Source of the DNA: Lautropia sp.
GTDB taxonomy: Bacteria; Pseudomonadota; Gammaproteobacteria; Burkholderiales; Burkholderiaceae_E
NCBI GenBank assembly: GCA_030527825.1
Contig: JAUNAC010000002.1
Span: 62,001 to 126,000 of the forward strand
Length of the DNA: 64,000 bases
Direction: 5' to 3'
In this document: one piece after another, positions 7,416-16,832 of the stretch
Numbering within the stretch: position 1 is the stretch's first letter
How the letters are laid out: every line of letters starts with the position of its first letter
The notes under the pieces: model-generated
What the model saw: the letters and a program-made list of their open reading frames with translations, nothing else
The model's database searches: none
What the model was told of the DNA's origin: nothing
Program-made: the position numbers and the translations under genes

Positions 7416-9695
7416 ATGACCAATCATTCGTTCCCCACCGAATCTGTTGCGACCGCCGAGCTGGATTTTTCCCTGGATGAAGAAGGTGACGAAGTACCTG
7501 CGAACAGCGGGGAGGTGGGATGGTCCGACGGCGTGACCGAGGTGGATGATGTTGTCCTGCCCCAGGTGCATGAGCAGGAGGCTGCTGATGGTGCTGCGCC
7601 TGCGTCCTTTGTTGCTTCTGGCTGGCCGGCCTTTCCGTCCACGGATACGGCGCGCCGCATGGCCAACGCAGTGCGGGTGCTGGCCATGGACGCTGTGGAA
7701 AGGGCCAAATCGGGTCATCCCGGCATGCCCATGGGGATGGCCGATATTGCCGTAGCACTCTGGGGGGCGCATCTTCGGCACAGTCCGGCCCACCCGGGCT
7801 GGTTTGATCGTGACCGCTTCGTGCTCTCCAACGGGCATGGCTCGATGCTGCTGTATGCATTGCTGCATCTGACAGGCTATGACCTTTCCATTGAGGAGAT
7901 CAAGAATTTCCGGCAACTGCATTCCAGGACGCCTGGTCACCCCGAGGTGGGGGTCACCCCGGGTGTGGAGACCACGACCGGGCCGCTTGGACAGGGGCTA
8001 GCCAATGCCGTCGGCATGGCGCTGGCCGAAAAGCTGCTGGCTGCCGAATTCAACCGACCTGGCCACGACATCATCAACCATTTCACCTGGGTTTTTGCCG
8101 GTGACGGTTGCCTGATGGAAGGTGTCTCACATGAAGCGTGTGCGCTGGCGGGGGTCTGGCGTCTGTCCCGGCTGGTCATGTTCTATGACGACAACGGCAT
8201 TTCCATTGATGGTGATGTGCGGGGCTGGTACTGTGATGACGTCGCCGGGCGCTTTGCCGCCTACGGCTGGAACGTCATCGACGGGGTGGATGGCCATGAT
8301 GCCTGGGCGGTGGCCGAGGCTATCGCTCAGGCGCGAGACTGGGGTGAGACAGGCCGTCCCGTGGTCGACGGGGAGGGGGTGGGCGAGCACCGTTTTGCGC
8401 CAACCATCATCATTTGCAAGACCACCATCGGTCAAGGGTCGCCCAACCGGGCTGGCACGGCCAAGGCTCATGGTGAGGCACTGGGAGCCGAGGAAATTGC
8501 CGCCACCCGCAAGGCATTGGGGTGGTCTGAGCCACCTTTCGAGATTCCGGCCGACCTGTACGCCGCCTGGGATGCCACCCAGGTCGGGGCAGAGCGCCAT
8601 GCCCGCTGGCAGGATGCGTTTGCTGCTTATTCGGCTGAATTTCCCGCCGAGGCAGCGGAGCTTGAGCGCCGGATGCGCGGTGTGTTGCCAGCGGACTGGG
8701 AAGACATCATGGACAACCTGGTGATGGACACGGTGATGGAGGCCGAGAGCATTGCCACCCGTGCTGCTTCCCAGCGTGCGCTCAACTATCTTGGACCAGC
8801 ACTGCCGGAGCTGCTGGGTGGTTCGGCCGACCTCACCGGCAGCAATCTGACGGCCTGGAAAGGTGTCGAGGCCCTGCGGCCTGCCGGGGGGCACGAGGCC
8901 GATCTCAACGGTGGGCGTCACATCAATTACGGTGTGCGTGAATTCGGCATGGCAGCCATCATGAACGGCCTGGCCCTGCATGGCGGGTTCATTCCGTACG
9001 GTGGCACCTTCCTGGTCTTTTCCGACTATGCACGAAATGCCCTGCGCGTGGCAGCCCTCAGCAAGCAGCGGGTGATCCATGTTTTCACGCATGATTCCAT
9101 TGGACTGGGCGAGGATGGCCCCACGCACCAGCCTGTGGAGACGGCGGCCAGCCTGCGCCTGATACCCAACATGGATGTCTGGCGTCCGGCCGACACCGTT
9201 GAAACAGCCATTGCCTGGCAGGCAGCCATCGAGAACGAGGAAGGCCCGACCTGCCTGCTGCTGTCGCGCCAGGGGTTGCCCTTTATCGAGCGCGATGTGG
9301 TCGATGTCGACCAGATTCGGCGGGGGGCCTATCTGGTCCATGCGCCACGGGCCGCCAGGGCGATTCTCATCGCCACGGGTTCGGAAGTCTCGCTGGCCCT
9401 GGCGGCAGCCCGCCAGCTGGCTGACCAGGGTATCCGTGTCCGGGTGCTGTCCATGCCGTCCACAACCACATTCGACCGGCAGGATGTGGCTTACAAACGC
9501 CGTCTGTTGCCAGACGACCTTCCGCGGATTGCCGTGGAAGCCGGTGTCACCGATTTTTGGTGGAAATACCGCCCGGCGGCGGTGGTCGGGATAGATCGCT
9601 TTGGCGAATCGGCTCCCGCATCGGTACTCAACCAGCATTTCGGCATGACTGCCGACAACGTAGCCGCCACCGTGCGGCAGGTGCTGGGGCTCTGA
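7416..9695 (+). CDS. tkt: Transketolase with an N-terminal acidic extension
   Basis: Thiamine-diphosphate enzyme of the pentose phosphate pathway moving two-carbon units between sugar phosphates. The core starts at [17 protein letters not shown] (~residue 77) and shows [10 protein letters not shown], the TPP/Mg motif [28 protein letters not shown], and the pyrimidine-domain segment [18 protein letters not shown]. The first ~76 residues (rich in Asp, Glu, Val, Ala) have no counterpart in typical transketolases, which begin near the core. ATG 7416 is the only upstream ATG in frame before 7659 and has no clear ribosome site; an in-frame GTG at 7533 would still leave a ~38-residue extension. It is followed after 26 bp by gap, forming a tkt-gap-pgk operon. 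Confidence 0.93.
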   Translation: MTNHSFPTESVATAELDFSLDEEGDEVPANSGEVGWSDGVTEVDDVVLPQVHEQEAADGAAPASFVASGWPAFPSTDTARRMANAVRVLAMDAVERAKSGHPGMPMGMADIAVALWGAHLRHSPAHPGWFDRDRFVLSNGHGSMLLYALLHLTGYDLSIEEIKNFRQLHSRTPGHPEVGVTPGVETTTGPLGQGLANAVGMALAEKLLAAEFNRPGHDIINHFTWVFAGDGCLMEGVSHEACALAGVWRLSRLVMFYDDNGISIDGDVRGWYCDDVAGRFAAYGWNVIDGVDGHDAWAVAEAIAQARDWGETGRPVVDGEGVGEHRFAPTIIICKTTIGQGSPNRAGTAKAHGEALGAEEIAATRKALGWSEPPFEIPADLYAAWDATQVGAERHARWQDAFAAYSAEFPAEAAELERRMRGVLPADWEDIMDNLVMDTVMEAESIATRAASQRALNYLGPALPELLGGSADLTGSNLTAWKGVEALRPAGGHEADLNGGRHINYGVREFGMAAIMNGLALHGGFIPYGGTFLVFSDYARNALRVAALSKQRVIHVFTHDSIGLGEDGPTHQPVETAASLRLIPNMDVWRPADTVETAIAWQAAIENEEGPTCLLLSRQGLPFIERDVVDVDQIRRGAYLVHAPRAARAILIATGSEVSLALAAARQLADQGIRVRVLSMPSTTTFDRQDVAYKRRLLPDDLPRIAVEAGVTDFWWKYRPAAVVGIDRFGESAPASVLNQHFGMTADNVAATVRQVLGL

Positions 9696-9721
9696 TCCTT
9701 CAATACAAGAGGAAGAAACAA

Positions 9722-10735
9722 ATGACGATTCGTGTTGCAATCAATGGTTATGGCCGGATTGGCCGCAATGTGCTGCGTGCCCACTATGAAAGTGGCAAGA
9801 AGCACGACATCGAGATCGTCGCCATCAACGACCTTGGCAAGCCTGAAACCAATGCGCACCTGACCCAGTACGACACGGCTCATGGCAAGTTCAACGCTGA
9901 AGTCAAGGTCGAAGGCGACTACCTGGTCGTCAATGGTGACAAGATCAAGGTGCTGGCCGAGCGTGATCCCAGCAAGCTGCCCTGGAAGGATCTGAAGGTC
10001 GACGTGGTGCTGGAGTGCACGGGTCTGTTCACGTCCAAGGAAAAGGCCAGCGCCCACCTGGCTGGTGGCGCCAAGAAAGTCATCATCTCGGCACCTGGCG
10101 GCAAGGATGTGGATGCCACGATCGTCTATGGCGTCAACCAGGGTGTCCTGAAGGCTTCCGATACGGTCATCTCCAACGCATCGTGCACGACCAACTGCCT
10201 CGCGCCGCTGGTCAAGCCGCTGCAGGACAAGATCGGGCTGGTCAATGGCCTGATGACCACCATCCACGCCTTCACCAATGACCAGGTGCTGACTGACGTC
10301 TATCACTCTGACCTGCGTCGTGCCCGCTCGGCCACCCAGTCGATGATTCCGACGAAGACCGGCGCAGCTGCTGCCGTGGGCCTGGTGCTGCCTGAGCTCA
10401 ATGGCAAACTGGACGGTTTCGCCGTGCGCGTGCCGACCATCAACGTCTCATTGGTTGACCTGTCGTTCATCGCTGCACGCGACACGACGGTGGAAGAAGT
10501 CAATTCCATCCTGAAGGCAGCATCGGAGAGCAAGGAGCTCAAGGGCATCCTGGACTACAACGACAAGCCGCTGGTCTCGGTCGATTTCAACCATTGCCCG
10601 GCCTCCTCCACCTTTGACTCCACGCTGACCAAGGTCAGCGGCCGTCTGGTGAAGGTGACCAGCTGGTATGACAATGAGTGGGGCTTCTCCAACCGGATGC
10701 TCGACACCACCGTGGCCCTGATGAACGCCAAGTAA
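9722..10735 (+). CDS. gap: Glyceraldehyde-3-phosphate dehydrogenase, type I
   Basis: Phosphorylating NAD-dependent GAPDH of glycolysis/gluconeogenesis, converting glyceraldehyde 3-phosphate to 1,3-bisphosphoglycerate. The Rossmann start [14 protein letters not shown] is at residue 7, the active site [17 protein letters not shown] has catalytic Cys155, and the C-terminus has [19 protein letters not shown] 9722 is preceded by AGAGGAAG. At 337 residues it has the normal length. Its product is the substrate of the next gene (pgk), 136 bp downstream, with a stable hairpin in between. Sequence agrees closely with the single housekeeping GAPDH of Burkholderiales. Confidence 0.96.
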   Translation: MTIRVAINGYGRIGRNVLRAHYESGKKHDIEIVAINDLGKPETNAHLTQYDTAHGKFNAEVKVEGDYLVVNGDKIKVLAERDPSKLPWKDLKVDVVLECTGLFTSKEKASAHLAGGAKKVIISAPGGKDVDATIVYGVNQGVLKASDTVISNASCTTNCLAPLVKPLQDKIGLVNGLMTTIHAFTNDQVLTDVYHSDLRRARSATQSMIPTKTGAAAAVGLVLPELNGKLDGFAVRVPTINVSLVDLSFIAARDTTVEEVNSILKAASESKELKGILDYNDKPLVSVDFNHCPASSTFDSTLTKVSGRLVKVTSWYDNEWGFSNRMLDTTVALMNAK

Positions 10736-10747
10736 TCGGTGTCCTGG

Positions 10748-10770
10748 CCCCTGCCCGTGCAGGGCAGGGG
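10748..10770 (+). other. Intercistronic hairpin between gap and pgk
   Basis: CCCCTGCCC and GGGCAGGGG form a perfect 9 bp GC-rich stem with a 5 nt loop (GTGCA), starting 13 bp after the gap stop. No run of T follows, so it is unlikely to be a full terminator. A role in 3'-end stabilisation of gap mRNA or in uneven expression of gap over pgk is inference. Confidence 0.6.
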
Positions 10771-10871
10771 GTCTGGTTGCAACGTGAGCAATCGCCGGGA
10801 AGACCTTTCCCGGCTGAACTCGGGTCAGTGAATGCATCCTCCCATTTGGCTGGCCTGTCATGGAGAACACG

Positions 10872-12056
10872 ATGAAATTCAAACGCCTGGCCGACCTCGA
10901 CCTGAAGGGCAAGAAAGTCTTCATCCGCAGCGACTTCAACGTACCGCTGGATGACAACCGCAACATCACCGACGATACCCGTATCCGGGCATCGGTACCG
11001 GCCATCAAGGCCGCGCTGGACAAGGGTGCTGCTGTCATGGTCACTTCCCACCTTGGCCGCCCCAAGGAAGGCGAGTTCAAGCCCGAGGATTCTTTGGCAC
11101 CTGTTGCCAAGCGTCTGCAAGAGCTACTGGGCCGGCCTGTCCGTCTGCAGGCTGATTATCTGGACGGTGGCTTCCCGCTGGCCCCGGGTGACGTGGTGGT
11201 ACTGGAAAACACCCGCTGCAACAAGGGTGAGAAGAAGGACGATGAAGCGCTGGCGAAAAAATATGCCGCGCTGTGCGATGTCTACATCAACGATGCTTTT
11301 GGCACAGCCCACCGTGCCGAGGCGTCCACCCACGGCATCGCCCGCTTTGCCAAGGAAGCCGCGGCCGGCCCGCTGCTGGCGGCCGAGCTGGATGCACTGG
11401 GCAAGGCCCTGCACAATCCCGCCCATCCGATGGTTGCCATCGTGGCCGGCTCCAAGGTGTCGACCAAGCTCACCATTCTCGACTCGCTTGCCGACAAGGT
11501 CGACCAGCTGATCGTCGGAGGCGGGATTGCCAACACCTTCATGCTGGCGGCTGGTTTGCCGATCGGCAAGTCGCTGGCCGAACCGGATCTGGTCGAAGAC
11601 GCGAAGAAAATCATCGCCAAGATGAAGGCGCGTGGCGCCGAGGTGCCGATTCCTGAGGATGTGGTGGTGGCGAGCGAATTCTCGGCCACCTCGCCAGCCA
11701 TGGTCAAGGATGCCCGTGATGTCAAGGCTGATGACATGATTCTTGACATTGGCCCGAAAACCGCTGCCAAACTGGCCGCAATTCTGAAATCGGCTGGCAC
11801 CATCGTCTGGAATGGCCCCGTAGGCGTTTTCGAGTTTGACGCCTTTGCCAAGGGTACCGAAACTGTGGCCCGTGCCATTGCGGACTCCAAGGGGTTCTCC
11901 ATCGCTGGTGGCGGGGACACCCTGGCCGCGATCGCCAAGTTCGGGATCACCGACCAGATCAGCTACATCTCCACAGGCGGGGGGGCATTCCTGGAGTTTC
12001 TGGAAGGTCGCACGCTGCCGGCGGTGGCTGCGCTGGAAGCGGCTGCGGCACGCTGA
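10872..12056 (+). CDS. pgk: Phosphoglycerate kinase
   Basis: Catalyses 1,3-bisphosphoglycerate + ADP to 3-phosphoglycerate + ATP. The N-terminal substrate domain has [15 protein letters not shown] and the basic-patch segment [12 protein letters not shown]; the hinge and nucleotide domain show [32 protein letters not shown] and the C-terminal [13 protein letters not shown] and [14 protein letters not shown] use ATG 10872 because GGAG lies at 10862-10865; an in-frame ATG at 10860 overlaps that site. The protein is 394 residues, the usual bacterial length. It closes the tkt-gap-pgk operon and is followed by a strong terminator. Confidence 0.96.
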   Translation: MKFKRLADLDLKGKKVFIRSDFNVPLDDNRNITDDTRIRASVPAIKAALDKGAAVMVTSHLGRPKEGEFKPEDSLAPVAKRLQELLGRPVRLQADYLDGGFPLAPGDVVVLENTRCNKGEKKDDEALAKKYAALCDVYINDAFGTAHRAEASTHGIARFAKEAAAGPLLAAELDALGKALHNPAHPMVAIVAGSKVSTKLTILDSLADKVDQLIVGGGIANTFMLAAGLPIGKSLAEPDLVEDAKKIIAKMKARGAEVPIPEDVVVASEFSATSPAMVKDARDVKADDMILDIGPKTAAKLAAILKSAGTIVWNGPVGVFEFDAFAKGTETVARAIADSKGFSIAGGGDTLAAIAKFGITDQISYISTGGGAFLEFLEGRTLPAVAALEAAAAR

Positions 12057-12133
12057 GTCCGGATACCGCTGTATCGGAGGACAACGGGGGCCGGTGGCTC
12101 CTGTAGTCCGAACCGATCGGGATTCGATATCAC

Positions 12134-12175
12134 GAAAAAGCCGAATCTGCCCCATCAGGCAGACTCGGCTTTTTC
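12134..12175 (+). terminator. Rho-independent terminator after pgk
   Basis: GAAAAAGCCGAATCTGCC and GGCAGACTCGGCTTTTTC form an 18 bp stem with one mismatch and a 6 nt loop, ending in a T run. The A run on the other arm makes it usable in both directions, so it may also end transcription of the minus-strand lipoprotein gene at 12252-12815. Confidence 0.9.
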
Positions 12176-12251
12176 ACATCATCTGCAGCTGCCTGGCTGC
12201 CGTCCGAGAAGGCGGGTGGCCAGGCAGGCTGGGCAGGAATCCAGCAGAGCC

Positions 12252-12815
12252 TCAGAGGGAGGTCTGGCAGGTGATTGATTCTTTCGCGCTGTTTTTGACT
12301 TCGATCGTCAGCTTGCCGTCATAGTTCGAATTGAAATTGAAGTTTGTTTCTGCTTCTTTCTTGCCTGATTTGTCATCAGGCAGATAGGAGGAAACCCAGA
12401 TCAGGCTGTAGCCAACCGGGGAAGTATTGCCGATGACCGAGTAGCTGACTTTCGTGTAGATGGGGCCGATATTCGGCTTGGTCATCCGGATGCTCGTCGA
12501 TCCCCGGGTGGCAACGGTTGTACCGTCGGCCTGGATCGTGACCAGGCAGGCTTCCTTGGTATAGATATCAGTGCCGCTGTAGTTGCCGGCCAGGCACTTT
12601 GCCGAATCGGGGGATTGGGAGGAGACTGCGAACGGGCAGGCATCCAGACGCGTGCGCAGATTGTTGTTGCCAGTTTGTGGCGTGGCGGGGGCCGTTGCAG
12701 CGGTGCCAGAGGTGCCATTGCTGGCTGATGGTGCCGTCGTGTCGCCACCACCACCGCCACCGCCGCAGGCAGCCAGTGAGACGAGGGCCATCAGGGAAAT
12801 CAGATTCTTTTTCAT
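12252..12815 (-). CDS. Putative lipoprotein of unknown function (cysteine-patterned family, copy A)
   Basis: A 187-residue exported protein with signal peptide MKKNLISLMALVSLAAC (lipobox LAAC, Cys17), a Gly-run and a Ser/Thr/Ala/Pro linker to about residue 52, then a small domain. The domain has four cysteines (60, 74, 90, 183) and the segment CLAGNYSGTDIYTKEACLVT. The same pattern C-x2-G-x-Y-x-G-x-D-x3-T-x3-C and a terminal C-x-T occur in the protein at 13968-14567, so the two look like distant paralogues. The cysteines could form two disulfides in the periplasm. I do not recognise the domain and assign no function. Confidence 0.7.
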   Translation of the reverse strand: MKKNLISLMALVSLAACGGGGGGGDTTAPSASNGTSGTAATAPATPQTGNNNLRTRLDACPFAVSSQSPDSAKCLAGNYSGTDIYTKEACLVTIQADGTTVATRGSTSIRMTKPNIGPIYTKVSYSVIGNTSPVGYSLIWVSSYLPDDKSGKKEAETNFNFNSNYDGKLTIEVKNSAKESITCQTSL

Positions 12816-13117
12816 GGATGCTTCCTGGGTAAAGGGTTCTGCTGGTGCGTTCCAGTCAGGGGGTATCCCGGCCGCTGCAAGCTTGGGTAAAACTGCCGTG
12901 GAATTCTATCAGTCAGCTCGGCAGCAGCTCATGTTGAAGATGTACGGTTGGCATTGGCCGATGGATGGTTGCCTGTCTTTCCTGTGCTGAAACTGGATCC
13001 CGGTATTTTTTGTGGGTTCGGTTGTAGACCCAAGTTTTTGCTTACGGTTTGTTGATGAATTTTATTGTCAAGAATTCTTTGCTCCATAAATTTTTCTCGG
13101 CAGTGAGTTTCTGAGTG
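12816..13117. other. Divergent intergenic region, no clear signal
   Basis: 302 bp between the divergent lipoprotein A and rluE genes. It is less GC-rich toward rluE (13040-13100) and must hold both promoters, but I see no convincing -35/-10 pair, operator or RNA structure. Confidence 0.5.
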
Positions 13118-13714
13118 ATGTTGGTGATATTCAATAAACCTTACGGTGTGCTGTCACAGTTCACGCCGGATGGAAAATGGCAGACGCTGGCCGCTTATCT
13201 GGACATTGCGCGCGTATACCCGGCAGGTCGGCTCGATGCCGACAGCGAGGGGCTGCTGTTGTTGACGGACAATGGTGCCTTGCAGGCTGCGATCGCAGGC
13301 AGTCGCTCGGTGGTGGCCAAGACCTATTGGGCGCAGGTCGAGGGTGAGGCGACTGAAGCACAGGCGCATCAGTTGCGTGCGGGCGTGTTGTTGCGCGATG
13401 GCCCGACCCGGCCGGCGAGGTGTGAGCTGCTCGGCCATGTCGAGGCTCCCTGGCCCCGTCATCCGCCGATTCGTGCGCGCAAAACGGTGCCAGACTGCTG
13501 GCTGGCCTTGACCCTGACAGAAGGGCGTAACCGGCAGGTGCGCCGGATGACTGCCCATGTCGGACTACCGACGTTGCGGCTGATCCGCATGGCGATTGGG
13601 CCGTGGTCGGTGGCAGGTCTGCTGCCTGGCAGGTATCGCATCATTTCCGATGATGAAGCCTTTGCGGCGCTGCGCGGCTTGTCGGGTTCGAGGCTATCGA
13701 CATTGAAGCGCTGA
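13118..13714 (+). CDS. rluE: 23S rRNA pseudouridine(2457) synthase family
   Basis: RsuA/RluE-type pseudouridine synthase. The catalytic motif GRLDADSEGLLLLTDNG contains the essential aspartate; the opening VIFNKPYGVLSQFTPDG and the late LTEGRNRQVRRMTAHVGLPT (motif III, RQVRRM) are diagnostic. It lacks an N-terminal S4 domain, which fits RluE rather than RsuA or RluB. The frame opens with GTG at 13115 directly followed by ATG 13118. The gene stands between two related lipoprotein genes but shows no functional link with them. Confidence 0.88.
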   Translation: MLVIFNKPYGVLSQFTPDGKWQTLAAYLDIARVYPAGRLDADSEGLLLLTDNGALQAAIAGSRSVVAKTYWAQVEGEATEAQAHQLRAGVLLRDGPTRPARCELLGHVEAPWPRHPPIRARKTVPDCWLALTLTEGRNRQVRRMTAHVGLPTLRLIRMAIGPWSVAGLLPGRYRIISDDEAFAALRGLSGSRLSTLKR

Positions 13715-13967
13715 CACTAGATGGATCCTGATTATAGGCTTGCGGAGATATTGCTCTGCGGAGATCAGTCAATAGTTAACGTAGTAGGGTAGGAGCCGTT
13801 TTTATACCGTCTGGCTGCATCCGAGGTCCGTTTAAAGGAAGTGAGTATTAGGTGCTCCAATAGCTACTTAAGATGACGATAGGAGGAGATATTCTTCTTC
13901 ATGACGTTCTGACGGTTAACATTTTGTTCGGAAGTGGACATGGATCATATTTCAAAAAAAAACTTTC

Positions 13968-14567
13968 GTGAAAATGGCTTCAGCTGGTATTTTGATGGCC
14001 GTTGTAACCACAATTTCTGCCTGTGGTGGTGGAGCCGATACTGAAACGCCTCCTGTAGCTAAGAGTGGGAACTCAGACGCTAATGCCAGTCATGAGAATA
14101 TCGATCACTATTCTGGAAGCAATCCGCTTGCCAGTAACTCTGAACTGACGGGAGGTGGGCTAGTCAATCAGTTGGCCAATGTTTGTCGGGAGGTGCTAAA
14201 CAGTCAAGGTCAAAGCGGTCACATGGATTGTGCTGCGGGCACTTACATCGGTCGTGATGTTCTGACAGGAAAGTCATGCACCACAATTTTGACTGCTAAT
14301 GGTAATGTGAGCTTCATGAATGGTGGAAAGTCATGGAAGCAGTTCAAATTAGAAGAGGATTTCTTCTACCATAAGAGTGGTTCGGGTAGGGTGTGGATTA
14401 TGGAAATATTTGCCAGAAATAAGGAGCCGATTTTCTTAAAAAATCGTCGTGCATCCTTCCATTTGAATGTTGATACTAGACTAGGTAAGTATATAGACAT
14501 CATCCAGAAGAATACCGATCCAAACATTGGTGATGATCTGAATGCTACCTGCCGGACACAGTTCTGA
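13968..14567 (+). CDS. Putative lipoprotein of unknown function (cysteine-patterned family, copy B)
   Basis: An exported protein of ~199 residues with lipobox ISAC (Cys21 counted from GTG 13968), a polar linker and a domain with the segment CAAGTYIGRDVLTGKSCTTI that parallels lipoprotein A; four domain cysteines fall at matching spacings and the end is CRTQF. Base composition is clearly more AT-rich than its neighbours, suggesting transfer or relaxed selection. Start is uncertain: GTG 13968 and ATG 13974 have no ribosome site, whereas ATG 13940 has GGAAG at 13930-13934 but is in another frame, joined only if one base is skipped in a run of nine A (13954-13962). A -1 event there would give a basic MDHISKK leader. 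Confidence 0.6.
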   Translation: MKMASAGILMAVVTTISACGGGADTETPPVAKSGNSDANASHENIDHYSGSNPLASNSELTGGGLVNQLANVCREVLNSQGQSGHMDCAAGTYIGRDVLTGKSCTTILTANGNVSFMNGGKSWKQFKLEEDFFYHKSGSGRVWIMEIFARNKEPIFLKNRRASFHLNVDTRLGKYIDIIQKNTDPNIGDDLNATCRTQF

Positions 14568-14616
14568 TTATATTGCGGTTGTTGATGGAAAGGATGTCAG
14601 GAAAGGTTTGTTTGAC

Positions 14617-14654
14617 ATTCATCACGTGGTGATATGTTGCACCACGTGATGAAT
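14617..14654. terminator. Perfect 15 bp inverted repeat between convergent genes
   Basis: ATTCATCACGTGGTG and CACCACGTGATGAAT are exact reverse complements separated by 8 nt. It lies between the convergent lipoprotein B and siderophore-receptor genes, so a bidirectional terminator is the simplest reading. There is no strong T run on either side, and a protein-binding site with a CACGTG core is the alternative. Confidence 0.6.
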
Positions 14655-14735
14655 TAATTATCCAAGAGTTTCTGATTTCCTTTATTAACAGCGTATTCCA
14701 GGACACAGCTACGACTGACTTCTTCCCAGGCGTGT

Positions 14736-16832
14736 TTACAGCTGATAGCTCAGCTTCAGCATGACACTGCGGGGAGCACCGGGCAGGTTCATGTGTTTGC
14801 CATTGCGCTGGGCGGAGACGATGTAATGCGTATCGCTCAGGTTGTAGAGGTTGAGCTGAATGCCCCACGGGCCCTGACGCCACCAGGCGGCTGCGTCGGC
14901 GGTGACATAGCCCGGCAGGCGCACCGTATTGCCCGGGTCTGCGTAGCGGCTGCCGACCAGGTTGGCGCCGGCCCCGATGCCAAAGCCATCGGCCAGATCC
15001 TTGGTGAGCCAGAGGTTGGCTGAATGGCGCGCAGATAGGGTGGTGCGTTTGCCCTGGATGGGCACTCCTTCGCTGAGGGATGGGGAGTGGATGACCTTGG
15101 CATCCAGGAATGCATAGCCCATGATGGCGTGCCAGCCATCGGGCAGCTCGCCATTCAGGCTCCACTCCAGACCATTGGAGCGCTCGGTGCCGATGGCGGC
15201 AAGCAGGTTGGTGACGGGGTCTGTGGTGTGTACGTCGCTGCGTTGCAGCCGGAACAGGGAAATGGTTGTGCTCAGGCGACCGTCCAGCAGATCGTATTTG
15301 GTTCCGATCTCCGTATTGGTGGTTTTTTCGGGGGCCAGATCGGCATTGCTGCTGGAGATGGCGAATTCTTCTCCCGATGGCTGGAACGAGCGGCTCCAGG
15401 ACAGGTAGTAGGACTGCTGCTCATCGGGCTGGTAGACGATGCCCAGCCGTGGACTGACATCCTTGTCGGTGCGTTGCAGCCGTTTGCCGCTGGAGCGGTC
15501 TCCGGTTTCCTGTTTGAAGCGGTCATAGCGCAAGCCCGCCAGCACCTTCCATTCTTTGCCGATGCTGACCAGATCCTGCGCGTAGAGGCCAAGGGTTTCG
15601 AAGCGCCCCAGGTTGTCCTGGGTCGGCTTGCCGGCGGCTAGCCGGGGCAGGATGGGCAGGACGGGGTTGAAGAGGTTGACGGTGGCGGCGTTGCGCTGGC
15701 GGTGCAGCAGCTGGTCTTTATTCTGCTGCCCCAGTTCCAGGCCGTAGAGCAGTTCGTGTTTCAGGCCACGCCATCGGGCTGTCTGGGTAAGTTCGGTCTG
15801 GTTGCTCCAGCCGTGTTCGCGGCGATAGACATTACTGTGGGTCAGGCTGGCCGTGAGGGCGGCTTCATTGACGCCGGTTACGTTGGTGTTGTTGCGATCC
15901 AGCAGGAAATGGTAGTAGCGGCTGGCGTTGCGCAGAGACAGATCGTCGTTGATCTGGTGAGTGATGATGCTGGTGTAGGCGTGTATCCGGCTGTGGGTGT
16001 AGTCGGCGTCCCGGGCGTTGGCTGCTCCGTAGTAGGTCGCGCGCGAGACATTGACCGGGCGCCCTTGATAGGCTGGAATGCCGAAGTCGGTGATGCGGCG
16101 ATCATCCAGATATTCTGCCTGCAGCAATACCTGGGTGTCGGGCGACAGGTTCAGCTGCACCGAGGGCGCAATGGTTTTGCGGTTGAGAAACTGCTGCTGG
16201 CGAAAACTGTCGGACTTTTCGGCGGCACCGGTCAGCCGCCAGGCCAGGGAATGGTCTGGTGCAGCGCGGCCCAGGTCAGCCTGCAGTCGCCGGTCCTTGT
16301 GGGAGCCCAGGCTCAGTTCAACGGATGAGTGATTGCGGCCGGGTTTCTTGTTGATGCGGTTGACCAGACCGCCGGCAGAACCGCGCCCGTACAGGACAGC
16401 CGCCGGCCCCTTGATGACGTCGACGTGCTCCACATTGGAAAGATCGCGGAAGTAGAGCGCATCGTCGCGAAAGCCGTCGACGTATTCGTCGGCCATGGCG
16501 TTGAATCCGCGGATCATGACCTGATCGCGCTGGGCGTCTCCGTGGGAGAAGGCAACGCCGGGGACATTTTTCAGAGCGTCCTGGATGGAGCTGGCGTGCT
16601 GATCCTGCAGCACCCGGGCCGGCACGACGTTGATGGTCTGTGGGACGTCGCGCAGCGGGACAGTCATCTTGGTACCGCTGTTGGAGTCGGGGGTGGCGTA
16701 ACCGGTGTCATGGCTGCCAGTGACGTTCACCGTGGGCAGCAGGGTGTTCTGACCCGTTTCTTGAGCATGTGTGGGCGATGCCAGGGGAACGGATAGCAGC
16801 AGTATGGCTGGCAATGCCTTGGGGTGGCGCAT
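14736..16832 (-). CDS. TonB-dependent siderophore receptor
   Basis: Outer-membrane receptor of ~698 residues importing a ferric siderophore using TonB energy. Signal peptide ends near THA|QETG; a TonB-box-like LPTVNVTG follows. The plug domain shows VPQTINVVPARVLQDQ, ALKNVPGVAFSHGDAQRDQ and VDVIKGPAAVLYGRGSAGG, typical of catecholate-type (Fiu/FhuA-like) receptors; the rest is a 22-strand barrel ending in RSVMLKLSYQL. ATG 16832 is preferred; TTG 16841 extends the frame by three codons. A GATAAT stretch just before the start and a CAAATAAGAATGAG element 200 bp upstream are possible Fur sites. The ligand cannot be named. No biosynthesis genes are nearby, so it may import a siderophore made by others. 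Confidence 0.9.
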   Translation of the reverse strand: MRHPKALPAILLLSVPLASPTHAQETGQNTLLPTVNVTGSHDTGYATPDSNSGTKMTVPLRDVPQTINVVPARVLQDQHASSIQDALKNVPGVAFSHGDAQRDQVMIRGFNAMADEYVDGFRDDALYFRDLSNVEHVDVIKGPAAVLYGRGSAGGLVNRINKKPGRNHSSVELSLGSHKDRRLQADLGRAAPDHSLAWRLTGAAEKSDSFRQQQFLNRKTIAPSVQLNLSPDTQVLLQAEYLDDRRITDFGIPAYQGRPVNVSRATYYGAANARDADYTHSRIHAYTSIITHQINDDLSLRNASRYYHFLLDRNNTNVTGVNEAALTASLTHSNVYRREHGWSNQTELTQTARWRGLKHELLYGLELGQQNKDQLLHRQRNAATVNLFNPVLPILPRLAAGKPTQDNLGRFETLGLYAQDLVSIGKEWKVLAGLRYDRFKQETGDRSSGKRLQRTDKDVSPRLGIVYQPDEQQSYYLSWSRSFQPSGEEFAISSSNADLAPEKTTNTEIGTKYDLLDGRLSTTISLFRLQRSDVHTTDPVTNLLAAIGTERSNGLEWSLNGELPDGWHAIMGYAFLDAKVIHSPSLSEGVPIQGKRTTLSARHSANLWLTKDLADGFGIGAGANLVGSRYADPGNTVRLPGYVTADAAAWWRQGPWGIQLNLYNLSDTHYIVSAQRNGKHMNLPGAPRSVMLKLSYQL

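Noticed and set aside
8127-9740. Open frame (537 codons) opposite transketolase
   Set aside because: No family resemblance; the sense strand is an unmistakable transketolase.
13883-13912. Strong AGGAGGAG followed by a three-codon ORF before lipoprotein B
   Set aside because: Too short to support as a leader peptide; no attenuator structure accompanies it.
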